The notes beneath the pieces were generated by a model. That model saw only the letters and a program-made list of their open reading frames with translations. It had not been told where the DNA came from and did not search any database. A DNA stretch of 64,000 bases from Heterohyrax brucei (taxonomy: Eukaryota; Chordata; Mammalia; Hyracoidea; Procaviidae), in the NCBI GenBank assembly GCA_028571685.1, contig CM053154.1, positions 17,764,001 through 17,828,000 on the forward strand. The letters are read 5' to 3'. Shown piece by piece: positions 51,985 through 62,670 of the stretch. The position numbers were made by a program, and so were the translations under genes. Position 1 is the first letter of the stretch; the number at the start of each line of letters is the position of its first letter.

Positions 51985-52200
51985 CTGCATCAGGCGGCAT
52001 TGGTTGGGATGCATGGGAGCTGCACTGTCTCGTTTTTGGCAGTAGACAGACCAGTCCTTTCTTTCTTGTTTTAAAGGTCTGCTGAAAGCAGTCCATCACA
52101 GGGGACCCTGCTGGGATTTGAAATACCGGTAGCACCGCCTCCAGCCTCATAGCCACGTGTCAGTCACTGTGGCGCAAAGGGTGGCATGTGAAAAGAAGGT
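51985..52200 (-). mobile_element. AfroSINE type X fragment
   Basis: GGCAGTAGACAGACCAGTCC, TTTCTTTCTTGTTTTAAAGG and GGGATTTGAAATACCGGTAG resemble the 5' half of type X elements. Confidence 0.5.
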
Positions 52201-52836
52201 GAAGAGTTTGGGAACACAGCAAAATCAGAGGGCCGTGGCTTGAAGTATCCTAAATACCAGAGAGCTTTCCATCAGGCACAAATGACACGATGGAGGAAGT
52301 GCTCCCTTCCTTTCTGAAAGCAGGAGGCAGTAGAAAAGCAGCTTCCCTAAAGCCCAGGCACTGGGAGAGCCCAGGAGGGCTGTGGGTTGTGGAGCGTGAC
52401 TCTGGGTCTCCCACCCTGGGAACTCAGCTGCTCCGCACACATGGATCTAATGGATTGACTTTGGCAATCTTTCTGCAAGTCTTTTCTTCCCCTGCAATAA
52501 AGTTATTGGAATTGAGTACCCAAGTCTGCAGCGTAATTATTTCCTGGTTGACTTTTGATGCTGGCAGACCTGCTTGTCTGTGTTAGCTAGGGTTGATTTT
52601 TGAGGCAGGGTGGGTGGAATCCATGATTTAGCAAAATAAGGCACCTAGTCCCGTGTAATGTAAAGAGTCAGTCCTCTTGTATGCCAGCTGGGAAAAGCCT
52701 CCAGTGCAGAATCACCAACCCCTACTGCACTGGTTCAGGAGACAAAGGGTTTGGAATCCCACGGTGATGAAGGGCCATCACTCTGATGATCCTGATGGAA
52801 TCTGGAGATCTTGGTGGTTTCCATTTTTTTTAAAGT
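52201..52836. other. Intron stretch, no recognised feature
   Basis: About 640 bp of unique-looking sequence. Confidence 0.5.
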
Positions 52837-53037
52837 TAAAAATCAATTGCCCTCAAATTCATTCTGACTCACGGTGACATCCCATGTTTTAGACTAAAAC
52901 TGGGCTTCGTAGGGTGTTCGATGGCTGTGATCTTTCATAAGCAGGTTGCCAGGCCTTCCTTCCAAAGTACCTCTGAGTGGATTTGATCCACCAACCTTTG
53001 CCATTAGTAGCTGAATGCTGAATTGCTGTCACCACCC
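52837..53037 (-). mobile_element. AfroSINE, type L
   Basis: CAATTGCCCTCAAATTCATT, GGTTGCCAGGCCTTCCTTCC, CCACCAACCTTTGCCATTAG. Confidence 0.85.
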
Positions 53038-53338
53038 GGAGCAGACTGTAAACCCCATGCAGAATTAGCCTGTTCTTTAGGTGAACTTTCTCAGTCTGCA
53101 TGTCCATAAGCGCTGGGTCTATCTTCGCATCTTTGTTTAGTACAGTGTGTTGGAAGGCTGTGGAGCTCCCCCCACCCCCATAAAGACCATATGGGCTGAG
53201 GTCATGTTCAAGCATGATTTACATGGACAAGTTTCACCCCTTCATCTCTTAATCAAAAACACATTCCAAGTGATTAGTACCCAAGGCAGGTCTGTTCCAC
53301 TTTACTGTTCTGGGACAGTTATTACCTGAGAAATAATA

Positions 53339-53383
53339 CAGTTATTATTACCAGAGTAATTATTATTCTGGTAATAATAACTG
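53339..53383. repeat. Perfect 17-bp inverted repeat with 11-nt spacer
   Basis: CAGTTATTATTACCAGA (53339-53355) and its exact complement TCTGGTAATAATAACTG (53367-53383) flank GTAATTATTAT. A partial copy CAGTTATTACC lies just upstream at 53316-53326. Confidence 0.95.
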
Positions 53384-53389
53384 GTGCTG

Positions 53390-54408
53390 TCTTGAGTGCT
53401 GATGGAGCACGGATGTTTGAAATGAAACTGCCCTGATGTTGTGTCAGGCCTGGCTTGTGGCTGGTCCACTCAGGAAGAGCTAGTTTGGGGGCATCCCAAG
53501 GGCCAACTTCTAGAATAGCTGTAGGGTTAGAAGGGCTGCTTTATGCAAAAAAGAAGTTGGGACACGTCAGTGCTGAAATTCCAGATATTTCCTTACCTGG
53601 AAGTTGCCAGCATCTCCACAGGGTACCCTGGCGCGCTGGCATCCTTTTGGGTTGTTGAGACTGTCTTAGCCTTCTGTGCTCGTTAGACCAACAAGTGGGA
53701 ATCCTGCCATTTCCTTCCATCCTCCACCCTCCGTTTTTTTCTTCCCCAGTTTTTACACAACAGGGTTTATTCATGTTCTCTGAATTCAAGTCCCCAGATG
53801 GGGGGAGAGAAAAAGGATTGTGTTGAATGAGCCTATTGTTTGGAGGTTTCACTGACTTATTTAATACCCACAGTCTTAGAACATATTGTGCTGACTTACT
53901 AAAATTCAAATGGGGTCCTTTTGGGAAGGAACTCTGCTAGGGTGCTTGGTGTCCCTGGTATCAGAGCTGGGACCTACTGGGTAGCAAGTTTGCTTGGGAC
54001 GTCTTGTCTGTCTCATCAGAGGGAAAACATTCTCAGTTATAATCTTGGGTACCTCATGAGCCTGAGATGATTACCACTCTGTGCCCTGTTGCCTCATCAA
54101 ACCTGTTTTGTCTTCCCCTTCTGGCACGTTCTTTGAAGACATAGAGGTGGACATCACCATAAGGCATTACAGTAAAAAGAAGTCCACTCTAGTTTCTGCC
54201 TGGCAATTTCCTGTACAAGGAGAAAGGGTGATAAAGTGGTAGATTTGGGGTGCCATGGGACTTTGCCAGCTGTCCCACCTGGCCTAGCAACGAGGAACCT
54301 CACACCAGCCACTCAAATGCCTAGGCTGGTATCTAGTCTGGTATGGTTGGTCCTTGATGAACACTGGTGGAGGCGGATTGCCTAGCTTGTAGAGTACATT
54401 AGATAGAG
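53390..54408. other. Intron stretch, no recognised feature
   Basis: About 1 kb, no repeat or exon recognised. Confidence 0.5.
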
Positions 54409-55421
54409 CTAGATGGCTTCCTTCTGCTGATGTTGCTGGAACTGCGGCTGAGGATGGTGGTGTGTGTGATGGTTGTGGACAGTACGTGTTGCCTCTGGGG
54501 CTGTGACACAGTTGTTCTGTGACAGCTGCAATATCTGGAGTCCGTGGAGATCTCTAAGAGGGTCACCGCAGGTGCTAGGGCTGGCTGAGGCTCCCGTCTG
54601 TGGGGGCAGTGGAAGCATGTCTAGCTTAAGAGATGCCCCAGATACTGTGAAAGTTCGCTTGCAGCCAAGCAGGCTGGGTTGATCACAAACCCTCACACAC
54701 GTTAGGTGCTCCAGGGCCCCTGTTGGTGGCCCCCAGGCACGTACCTCCTGCACCTGCAGCTCCCTTCTCTTGGTCTTGTCTTTCAGCCGTTTGGTCTCCC
54801 ATCTTGATTTTCTTCTGCTTTTTCACTCTGTTTTCTTCCAATTCTATTCAGTTCTCCTGGATCTTGAGTCTGGAACAGGGACTCCCACCGAGAACTTGAT
54901 GCCAGAAAAGGCTCTCGTTTCTCATAACTGTGGCTGGACCTCGAGCCAGCCCAGTAGATGCTGGTGACCTCAGCAGCAGGTAGGGACAGTAGGGCTGCTC
55001 TGAGCCAGTAAGAAACACCTCCTTTTTTCCCAGAACAGGAGACTGTACTGAAAGTCCATTTGCCATTGCTCCTGCTGCCTGAGAAGGCGGTGTCCTGTCT
55101 CACGGCTTGTTACAAAGAATGCCACCCTCTTCAGCCTTCATGCCCAAACCATTTGCTCACCATGGGATCTTGCCAGCCATTCTGCCTAGCTTAGTACAGG
55201 ATAGTGGCACTGCGTCTTGGCTTCCCTGGAAAGGGGTTGTTTTCTTCTCTCTGGATCCTGAAAGCATTGTGACCTGCTAACCACTGCAGGGTGGAATAAA
55301 CAGTCCCAGCCATTTGCTGGCTCCTCCCACCACCGTCTAAAACTCTTTGGCGATTAGTATCAGAGGAAGGATTGGCATCCTTACAGGGGAGCATGAGAAT
55401 GTTGCCATTGTTTGGATTCAA
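54409..55421 (-). pseudogene. Possible unidentified processed pseudogene
   Basis: No interspersed repeat is recognised over 1 kb, and several long minus-strand frames follow one another: 55191-55421, 54783-55103 and 54409-54753. The last has a His/Gln-rich end (HNHHTHHHPQPQFQQHQQ). I cannot match them to a known protein, and no poly(A) tail or target duplication is clear. It may equally be ordinary intron with chance frames. Confidence 0.2.
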
Positions 55422-55872
55422 GTTTCAAACATGAAGGCTCAACATGGACGAAAATAATTTTTTCCCATTGACCTCCTGGCTTCTCAGTGGGCAGGCGTCC
55501 GTCTCCCGCCCATCTGATGTGGGTTTGGTGTATGTAACTGTAAACAGTTCTGGCTGGGAGCAGAGCCCCGAGAGTTATGGGATCCAGGTGCCACTCCCGG
55601 GCTTGCCAGGGGCTGACTCCCTTGAGAGTGGGAAAGGCCATTTGGTTCTCAGGGAGAATTTCAGCTGTTGGCTTTTAAGATCAAATGTTTCTGAGGCATG
55701 GCTTCCTCCTCATCCCCACCTCCACCCACAAGTCTCTTCTCGCAACTGAAAGAGACTTAGGGGATTCTAATTTATTGGTATACCAGTAGTAGCCAAGATG
55801 GTACAGGACCCAACAACATTTTGTTCTGTTGTTCCTAAAGTGCCCATAAATACAAGGGCAGCTAATAACAGT

Positions 55873-55944
55873 TTACTAGTCAGTTCTACCCTGGCGCCTA
55901 GGGTCGCCATGAGTCCGATCCGACTTGACGGCACTTGGCTTTAC
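55873..55944 (+). mobile_element. AfroSINE 3' fragment
   Basis: CTAGGGTCGCCATGAGTCCG then ATCCGACTTGACGGCACTTG. High similarity to the copy at the window end. Confidence 0.85.
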
Positions 55945-56362
55945 TGAGTCTCTTAGTGTGTGGGTTTTTGCTTCTCTGACCTTGAGGTAAGGGTGTGGAT
56001 CCCACAGGAGCTTTCAAGTATGCTGGGAGGCACTCAGCTCTCGGTGGTTGAGTATATGAAAGAACCAGAAGTCCACATTCTCTGGATGAGAACTTAGGGC
56101 TGGTTCTTGAGGGCAAGAGCGTGGCTTCCGGTCAGGTTCAGTCTTGTTTCTCAGTTATACTAGACTCCTACTGTGGGCTCCCGTGATTCTTTGCAGGTAA
56201 GTGCCTCTCCTGAGTAGGAGGCCTCAAGATGATAGAGCTTGTTTGGGGCTGTTAACTACCACTCTTGGGAGAGCAGCAACCTTTCTCTAGCAATAGAAGT
56301 AGAAGCTATCTTAGAGCAAAGGTGCTCAGAGAGAGTGTGCTGGAAAACACCTCTGATAGATG

Positions 56363-56550
56363 GAGCCCTAGGGTGGTGCGAACGAGTAAGCACTCCCTCT
56401 TCTGAGTGGAGATGTTAGTGGTTCTGACCCATTCAGAGACTCCTTGGAAGACAGGAAGCAGTCTTGAAAACCTCAGGAAACAGTTCTGTTTGGGCGTACA
56501 TGGATTGCTTTTACTTGGAATCGACTCAATGGTAATGAAAGACAACAGGT
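56363..56550 (+). mobile_element. AfroSINE, type L, degenerate
   Basis: AGCCCTAGGGTGGTGCGAAC, ACTTGGAATCGACTCAATGG. The middle is diverged. Confidence 0.6.
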
Positions 56551-57589
56551 AAGAGAGGCTGTGGGGAGCACCTGTCTCAGGAGCTGGCTCCTTCTCCCCA
56601 CTTTGCAACCTAAGGGTGCACCCAGTCAGCAGGGCCGCTGTCAAGAGGGAGAAGTAAAGAGCATTGAGTTCACAAACTGAAGTTCTGCCTGGGGCTTGTG
56701 TGCACATGTGCCTGTGTTCGAGGAGGCAGGCCAGGTAGAGATCAACCGCAAAGGGGAAAAACTGCTGTCCTGTCAGATTTATTCCCCTGTGAGGGTGGGG
56801 AAGGCAGCCTGGGGGAGAGTGAGAGCACCCAGAGACCCGGTTCTCTGGGGTGCAGTGACTCCAGGTTCCTCCGTCACCTTCCTGTAGGTCTCAGTGCTTG
56901 GTTGCCACGTGTTTGTGCAAATGGATTTCTTCTCTGGCTGGGGAAAAAAATCAAGGCTGGAAGTGAAATAATTTTCTACAAATGCCTTTTAAAAAAATAC
57001 CATTATTAAGTGTGAAAATGGTTTGGATTCAGGAGGAAACAGCTGGCCAGCAGAGATCCTGATGAAGTCTTGAGTGAGATTTTGCTATGCCACGAATGGC
57101 TTTATTTGGAATATTTCCGGTACAAGCACAGTTGAGAAATTGGCAGTTGAGAAATTTTCTGTCTGAAAACTTTCATCAAAGCAAGAGAGGCAGCAGCTTC
57201 CAGCTGAGGCTGGGAAGCATCACTTCTTTGAAGACAAACCACACCTGTTCAATGTATGTCTCAGATCTATCTTGGCAGTGGCACTTGGATGCCATGGGTC
57301 CTTTTCTTTCTAGAATCTTCTGTCCTTAGGCTTCTCTGAGACTTTGATTCACTTCTGCTTTAACTAAGGTGAGCCCAGATCTTTAGTTCTCTGAACCAAA
57401 CTCTCTCCCTTGAATGCCCCAGGTGACATCTAAGACACCTTGGCAGTGGTTGTGGGAAGAGCAAGGAAGAATGACATCCTCTTGTACTATGCTGGATAGA
57501 ACCTGAGCCCCTTCTGTGTGACTCGTTCCAGTTGTCCAGCTCATGTAGCTGACTCTCATCTCACTTTACACCTCAGCCATACCTGGCCT
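56551..57589. other. Intron stretch, no recognised feature
   Basis: About 1 kb of unique-looking sequence with two overlapping chance frames near 56700. Confidence 0.5.
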
Positions 57590-57900
57590 CCTGACGTTCC
57601 CCAGATTGTCCTTTTCCTGTGCTTTTCCATTTGCCTGGCTGGCACGTCTCTCTTAGGGTTTGACTCAGTCTTGACACCTTGACCACCACCTCCTAGAAAT
57701 CTTCTTACCCTGTCGCCATGCCATGCACAGTCCCCATGGCCGTGGTCCCTGTGTCTGTTATAGCTGATGGAAGCTCTGTAACCCCAATCAGCTGTAAGCT
57801 GCTTAAGTGTCCAAAGACATGCTTCTTTGAGTCCACAGCACCTAACTCTGAATGTGGTCTATTGTGAGTGCTTAGGAAGCGGGAACTGAATGATTGAGGC
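57590..57900 (+). mobile_element. L2-like 3' fragment
   Basis: CAGCTGTAAGCTGCTTAAGT, GTGAGTGCTTAGGAAGCGG, AACTGAATGATTGAGG follow the order of an L2 3' end. Diverged. Confidence 0.5.
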
Positions 57901-58837
57901 ATGGTTGCTACTTTCAAGTTTTCTTGGATATTGATTACATCAAAGTTAAGGTTTTCTGTTCCCCGGTAGACCACCTCAGACAGAGCTGCTAGGCAACTGT
58001 GCTGGAAAGGAGGGCGATAGAAATGGGCAGAGGGTGTGAACAGGCAGTTGACAGTTGAGAAAGACTCCATCAAGCCAATGCACATCCAGATGGATGCTGT
58101 AGCTCTTTTTGTCGTCAGAGACATGCTGGCCAGCCAACCACACCATGAGCTGGCCGGAAGTAGGAGGGCAAGTGCTGCCAGGTGTTTGCAGGGAAGTCGG
58201 AAATGCAGAGACTATAGGCTGATGCAGTCAGCTCAGAGAGTCACTGGGCTTGTCTGAGCCACCCTGAGTGCATGCTTACCCTACTTCCCAGAAGTGCCCA
58301 AAGGAATGTTTGCAGGGGGTCCATGAGGACCCTGCAGCATTAATTTGTGGTGGTGGAGAGCTGGAAGCAGTCCACGTGTCACCTGGGAAAGTAGACAGGC
58401 CAACAGGCAGATGGCATCCCTCGGGAACACTGCACAGCAGTAGGAACAGTAAGTTAGATGCCCGTCTAGAACCTAGATGGATCTTGCGAGCACACCACTG
58501 ACTGAAAGGCAGGAAGCAGACAAGACCCTTTAATGATAATATTTACATCCATTAGAGATTCATTAAGCCTTGGGGGGCAGGGAGTTTGATTAATGGGCAC
58601 AAGACAACTGGAACAGAAGTAATGAGAATGTTGACACCATGTGAAGAGTGTAACCCCTGTCACTGATCATTATGTCTAAAACTGGCCTAAAGTGGGCTTT
58701 TCACCAAAAATATTTTAAAAATTCATAAAGCCAGACACATTCAACAGGAACACACACAGACATCTTCGTGGGGGGAGGAACACAGGGTAGAAGAATAAGA
58801 GGGAATTTGTTTATAGTCTATCACTGATACCAAAGCC
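57901..58837. other. Intron stretch, no recognised feature
   Basis: No repeat or exon recognised. Confidence 0.5.
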
Positions 58838-59046
58838 AAGCCAAACCAGTTGCTGGGGGGTTGGTTCCCACTCGTGACAACCCCAGGTGTGTCAGAGTAG
58901 AAGTGTGCTATGTGGGGTTTTCAATGGCTGATATTTCAGAAATAGATCACCAGGTCTTTCTTCCAAGTTGCCTCTGGGTGGACCCAGACCGCCAGCCTTT
59001 CAGTTAGTGACTAAGTGTGTTAACCATTTGCACCCCCCAGGGCTCC
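58838..59046 (-). mobile_element. AfroSINE, type L
   Basis: GATCACCAGGTCTTTCTTCC and GGGTTTTCAATGGCTGATAT. Full length. Confidence 0.9.
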
Positions 59047-59203
59047 CTTGTTGATACCAGAACCGGACCAATAATTCTGGCTTGAAGCAGAATTTGCTGT
59101 AGTGAGGCCAACACTGGAAGTGCAAGCAGAGAGCTGCGGAGAGCTGAGGAGGGTGAGGAAGACGAGTCTTCCTGGTTGTTTTCCCATTATTACCTGATCC
59201 TTG

Positions 59204-59532
59204 CTCATGATCTAAATGTCATTTATTGAAAGCTCTTTCTTCTAGCTGTGTTTTATGAGACCCATTGTTTCACTGACAAAGTTCACTTTCTGCTCCACCC
59301 CTCTGAACTGTGTCCCCAGTTCCTGGGACCACTGGATGTGGATAGCTAAAGTTGCAGGATAACGCAGACATTCCTTTCTGTGTCTTCAAGTTAAGCACCA
59401 GCCTTCCAGTCCTGCCCAGTTCAGAGGATCTGTGATTTTTGTAAGGAACTTGCTGAAGTCCTTAAATAGCCCCCTTTGCCTGGGAGAGGGTTCCAGTGTT
59501 CACGAAGCAGACTTTTTTCAGCTTTGCTATGT
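59204..59532 (+). repeat. 330-bp direct repeat, copy A
   Basis: Shares ATGTCATTTATTGAAAGCTC (59216), GTGTCTTCAAGTT, GATCTGTGATTTT, AACTTGCTGAAGTC and TTAAATAGCCCC with copy B at the same relative spacing. Confidence 0.85.
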
Positions 59533-59640
59533 ACCAGGCATTGTCCAGGTGCTGAGACAAAGCTGGAACAAGGTTGAGAGGCTCCTGTCCTCTTGGAGTT
59601 TTCTGTCTAGCAGAGGAAAACAAATAACATATAACCAAAT
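59527..59640 (+). mobile_element. MIR/L2-like fragment
   Basis: CTATGTACCAGGCATTGTCC, AGGTGCTGAGACAAAGC, CTCTTGGAGTTTTCTGTCTA. It overlaps the end of direct-repeat copy A. Confidence 0.6.
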
Positions 59641-59676
59641 ATATTTAAAAAAAAAAAGAAAAGATAATTTCAGATA

Positions 59677-59834
59677 GACCAAACCAAACCTGTTGCTAAT
59701 GAGTCCATTCTGACTTATTGCGACCCTGTAGGAAGAGCTGCCCTATTAAAGTTTCTAAGGAGTAGCTTGTGGATTCTAACTGCTGACCTTTTGATTCACA
59801 GCCCAGCTCTTAACCATTGTGCCACTAGGGCTCG
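59677..59834 (-). mobile_element. AfroSINE, type S
   Basis: ACCAAACCAAACCTGTTGCT to CATTGTGCCACTAGGGCTC. Confidence 0.92.
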
Positions 59835-60054
59835 TGATTTTAGATAGTGGTAAATAATATAAGAAAGAGAAAGCAGGATGTTGTAACAGGGTGTGGGAGA
59901 CCAGCAGTAGTCAGGATGGTCAGGGAGAATCTCCCTGAGGAGGTGACATTTGAGTTGAGACCTAAATGATGAGAACAACCCAGTCACGTGGAGAACCAGG
60001 GGAGGAGTTTCCTAGGTAGAGGGAATAGCCAGTGCAACGGTTAAGGCCATCAAA

Positions 60055-60220
60055 AAAATCCAAAAAGAAACTCAGTAACATCAAGTCAATTCCAACTCCT
60101 GCCCCTGTAGGGCAGAGTGGAACTGCTCCATAGAGTTTCCAAGGAGTGCCTGGTGGATTTGAACTGCCGACCTTTGGTTTAGCAGACAAAGCACGTAACC
60201 ACTACACCACCAGGCTTTCC
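60055..60220 (-). mobile_element. AfroSINE, type S
   Basis: TAACATCAAGTCAATTCCAA to CACTACACCACCAGGCTTTC. Confidence 0.92.
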
Positions 60221-60849
60221 TAGGGCCATCAGGAGCTAGAATTTTGTGTGTGTGGTGGGGTGGACTAGTCATTCAGGGAGAAGGTGGAGAGAGCTGAGGT
60301 GGGAGAACTGGGCCATGCCAGGTAGGCTGAATCTTAGTCTGCGAGCACTTCATCCACCTTGAAGTTAAGTTTGCCAGTTGCCCAGTCAAGTGGCTACTGC
60401 CTCTCACAAATGGGTAAGTTGGATACCTTAAATTCCAGACAGTCCTATTTCCATAGGAAAAATCCAAGCATGTCCTACGAGATTATCCTTTTCCTAACTT
60501 TTATGAAAAGGTCAAGGTGTGACAGACCCATGACAGTTTTCCACATTTTGCTAAAAGGGGATGCTGACAGTGAGGGAGTGCTTTGGGCAAGATCCTTGCC
60601 CGCAGGCGTAGGACAGTGGTCTGAGATTCCTGAATGCTGGTCCCATGTCCTTCCCGCCAGGCAGAGCCAGGGAAGGAAAGCAACTATTTAAGTTCTGGAC
60701 CACCCAGTTGTCTCCAAATTGCTTCTTCCTTGAAAAGGCATTTCAGATGCTTTTTTCTCCACTGTTCACAGTGTCAGAGATCAGAGTTTAGCTGTAGGGA
60801 ATGGAAGAATGGCAGAAGGTTGCAGGGTCTGACTTCATGCTAAGCTGGT
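60221..60849. other. Intron stretch, no recognised feature
   Basis: About 630 bp between a SINE and a MIR. No exon seen. Confidence 0.5.
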
Positions 60850-60920
60850 TCACATCCAGCTTATTCAGCGTGGCCACTTGTGACCTTGGGGAATTACTTC
60901 ATCTTTCTGAGGCTGGGTTT
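60850..60920 (+). mobile_element. MIR fragment
   Basis: GGCCACTTGTGACCTTGGGG, AATTACTTCATCTTTCTGAG. Confidence 0.65.
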
Positions 60921-61250
60921 CTCATGGGCTGAATGTCATTTATTGAAAGCTCTTCCTTGTTAAGCTGTTTTCCCTGGGACCTATTCTTGTGCTGTCAGTG
61001 CTTGTTTTCTGCCTTGCTTCTCTGGATCGCATTTCCAATACTGGGTCCATGGGATGTGGACACCACAAGTGGTGAGACAAGACAGATCTTCATGTCTGCG
61101 TCTTCAAGTTCAAGTGCCAGCCCTGGTATCCTTCTCAGTTCAAAGGATCTGTGATTTTATAATGAACTTGCTGAAGTCTTTAAATAGCCCCTTTGCATGG
61201 GAGGATGGTCAAGTGTTCACACGGCAGATATTTTTTGAGTTTCGCTATGT
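60921..61250 (+). repeat. 330-bp direct repeat, copy B
   Basis: Aligns along its length with 59204-59532 at roughly three quarters identity by eye, offset 1717 bp, same orientation. Confidence 0.85.
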
Positions 61251-61534
61251 CCTTTCCTCAGACTGAGTGAAGTCTTGTGCTTAGAGGGCTTGGCAGTAGG
61301 TTTGGCCATGAGCAGAGCCCCCAAATGCCAATAACTGTGGGTGCTGGGTGTTGGTAAAACAGGATGCTGGGCTAGATTTGCCAGGGACCCACCATGTTTA
61401 TTTCTTTACCTAAAACTTTTGCTTTTAGTAATGCTGCCATTTAGGCTACGTGGGGTGAGGAGGAAAAAGCTGGGTCATTGGTAAGAGTTCTTTCCTCCTT
61501 GCAGACCTTTCAGTACCCAAGCATAGTACTTCGT

Positions 61535-61674
61535 TTACCCACTTGGTCAGCTGAGTCTCAGTTTTCCCATATATAATAATCACGATTCTACTCAGGTCAC
61601 AGGTGTGATGGGAAGATGTATGAGAAACTATGTGTAAACATGTTTTGAAAACTGCAAAGCACCAGGCAAGTATA
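61535..61674 (+). mobile_element. MIR-like fragment
   Basis: GCTGAGTCTCAGTTTTCCCA, GTAAACATGTTTTGAAAACT, GCAAAGCACCAGGCAAGTAT. Confidence 0.6.
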
Positions 61675-61850
61675 AAATCACCACCAGCTGCTATCAGGTT
61701 GGTTCTGACTCCTGGTGCCCATATGCATGTCAGAGTGCAGCTGTGCCCCATAGCATCCCAGTGGCTGCTGTTTTGAACTGCCAGGGCTTTCTTCCATGGC
61801 ACCTCTGGGTGAACTTGAACCACCAGCCTTCAGTTAGCAGCCAGGTGGGG
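61675..61850 (-). mobile_element. AfroSINE, type L
   Basis: GGTTGGTTCTGACTCCTGGT, GGGCTTTCTTCCATGGCACC, CACCAGCCTTCAGTTAGCAG. Confidence 0.85.
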
Positions 61851-61913
61851 TTGGGAACTGTGGTTCTAAGCAAAAAGGAGGCCATAGTGCCACCCATCAC
61901 TGGCTAACTTCCA

Positions 61914-62069
61914 AACCCAACCCAACCCACTGCCATCAAGCTGACTGTACGTCATAGCAACCATATAGGACAGACTGGAACTGCCCGACAGGGTTTCCAA
62001 GGAGCACCTGGTGGATTCAAACTGCCGACCTCATGGCTAGCAGATGTAGCACTTAACCACTATGCCGCC
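61914..62069 (-). mobile_element. AfroSINE, type S
   Basis: AACCCACTGCCATCAAGCTG to CTTAACCACTATGCCGCC. Full length. Confidence 0.93.
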
Positions 62070-62465
62070 TTGCTAACTTGCTTCTGGCTGATGCTTGACC
62101 CTGGAGGGTTTATGGTCAGAAGACAGGCTCTGCTAATCGCAGATGCCCACAGTTGGTAGAAGTGCATTTGAGGCTGGCTGATGAGATTAGCAATTAGACA
62201 CAGTATCACCATCCAGAGGGAAGTGAAGAGTCAGGGAGGGATTAGGTCAGGATGGTGTGGAGTGCATTTCAGGCCTGCAGACAAGATTAGTAGTTACCAG
62301 AGACTGGGAGGCTGGGAACATAGGCAGAAAGAAGGAAAGACCAATCATACTGATACCTTATACTTGTTTTTTCAAAATACATTTCAATTTTTATCTTCAC
62401 AGAACTTCCAATGAGTGCTGTTAGAAGTTTTATCATGGTTGTTTCCTCAAGGGGTAACTGAGGCT
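62070..62465. other. Intron stretch, no recognised feature
   Basis: About 400 bp between two SINEs. Confidence 0.5.
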
Positions 62466-62670
62466 AAAAAACCATCTGCTGTTGAGTTCATCCCCCCTAT
62501 ACTGGCTTCATAGGACAGAGTAGAGTTGCCTCATAGGGTTTCCAAGGCTGTAAATCTTGATGCATGCCGACTGCCACATCTTTCTCCTGCAGAGCATAGG
62601 GTGGATTTGAACTGACTGCCTTCTGGTTAGCAGCTAGGTTGTGCTTTAGCTATTCTACCACCAGGGCTCT
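62466..62670 (-). mobile_element. AfroSINE, distinct long variant
   Basis: It has an insert not seen in the other types: TTTCCAAGGCTGTAAATCTT and GACTGCCACATCTTTCTCCT. A short plus-strand SINE-like scrap (AGGCAGTTCTACTCTGTCC) lies at 62893-62911. Confidence 0.85.

Noticed and set aside
54700-54800. Possible AFAP1L2 exon 2
   Set aside because: The charged Lys/Glu-rich reading here is on the minus strand, opposite to AFAP1L2, and does not match the family N terminus.
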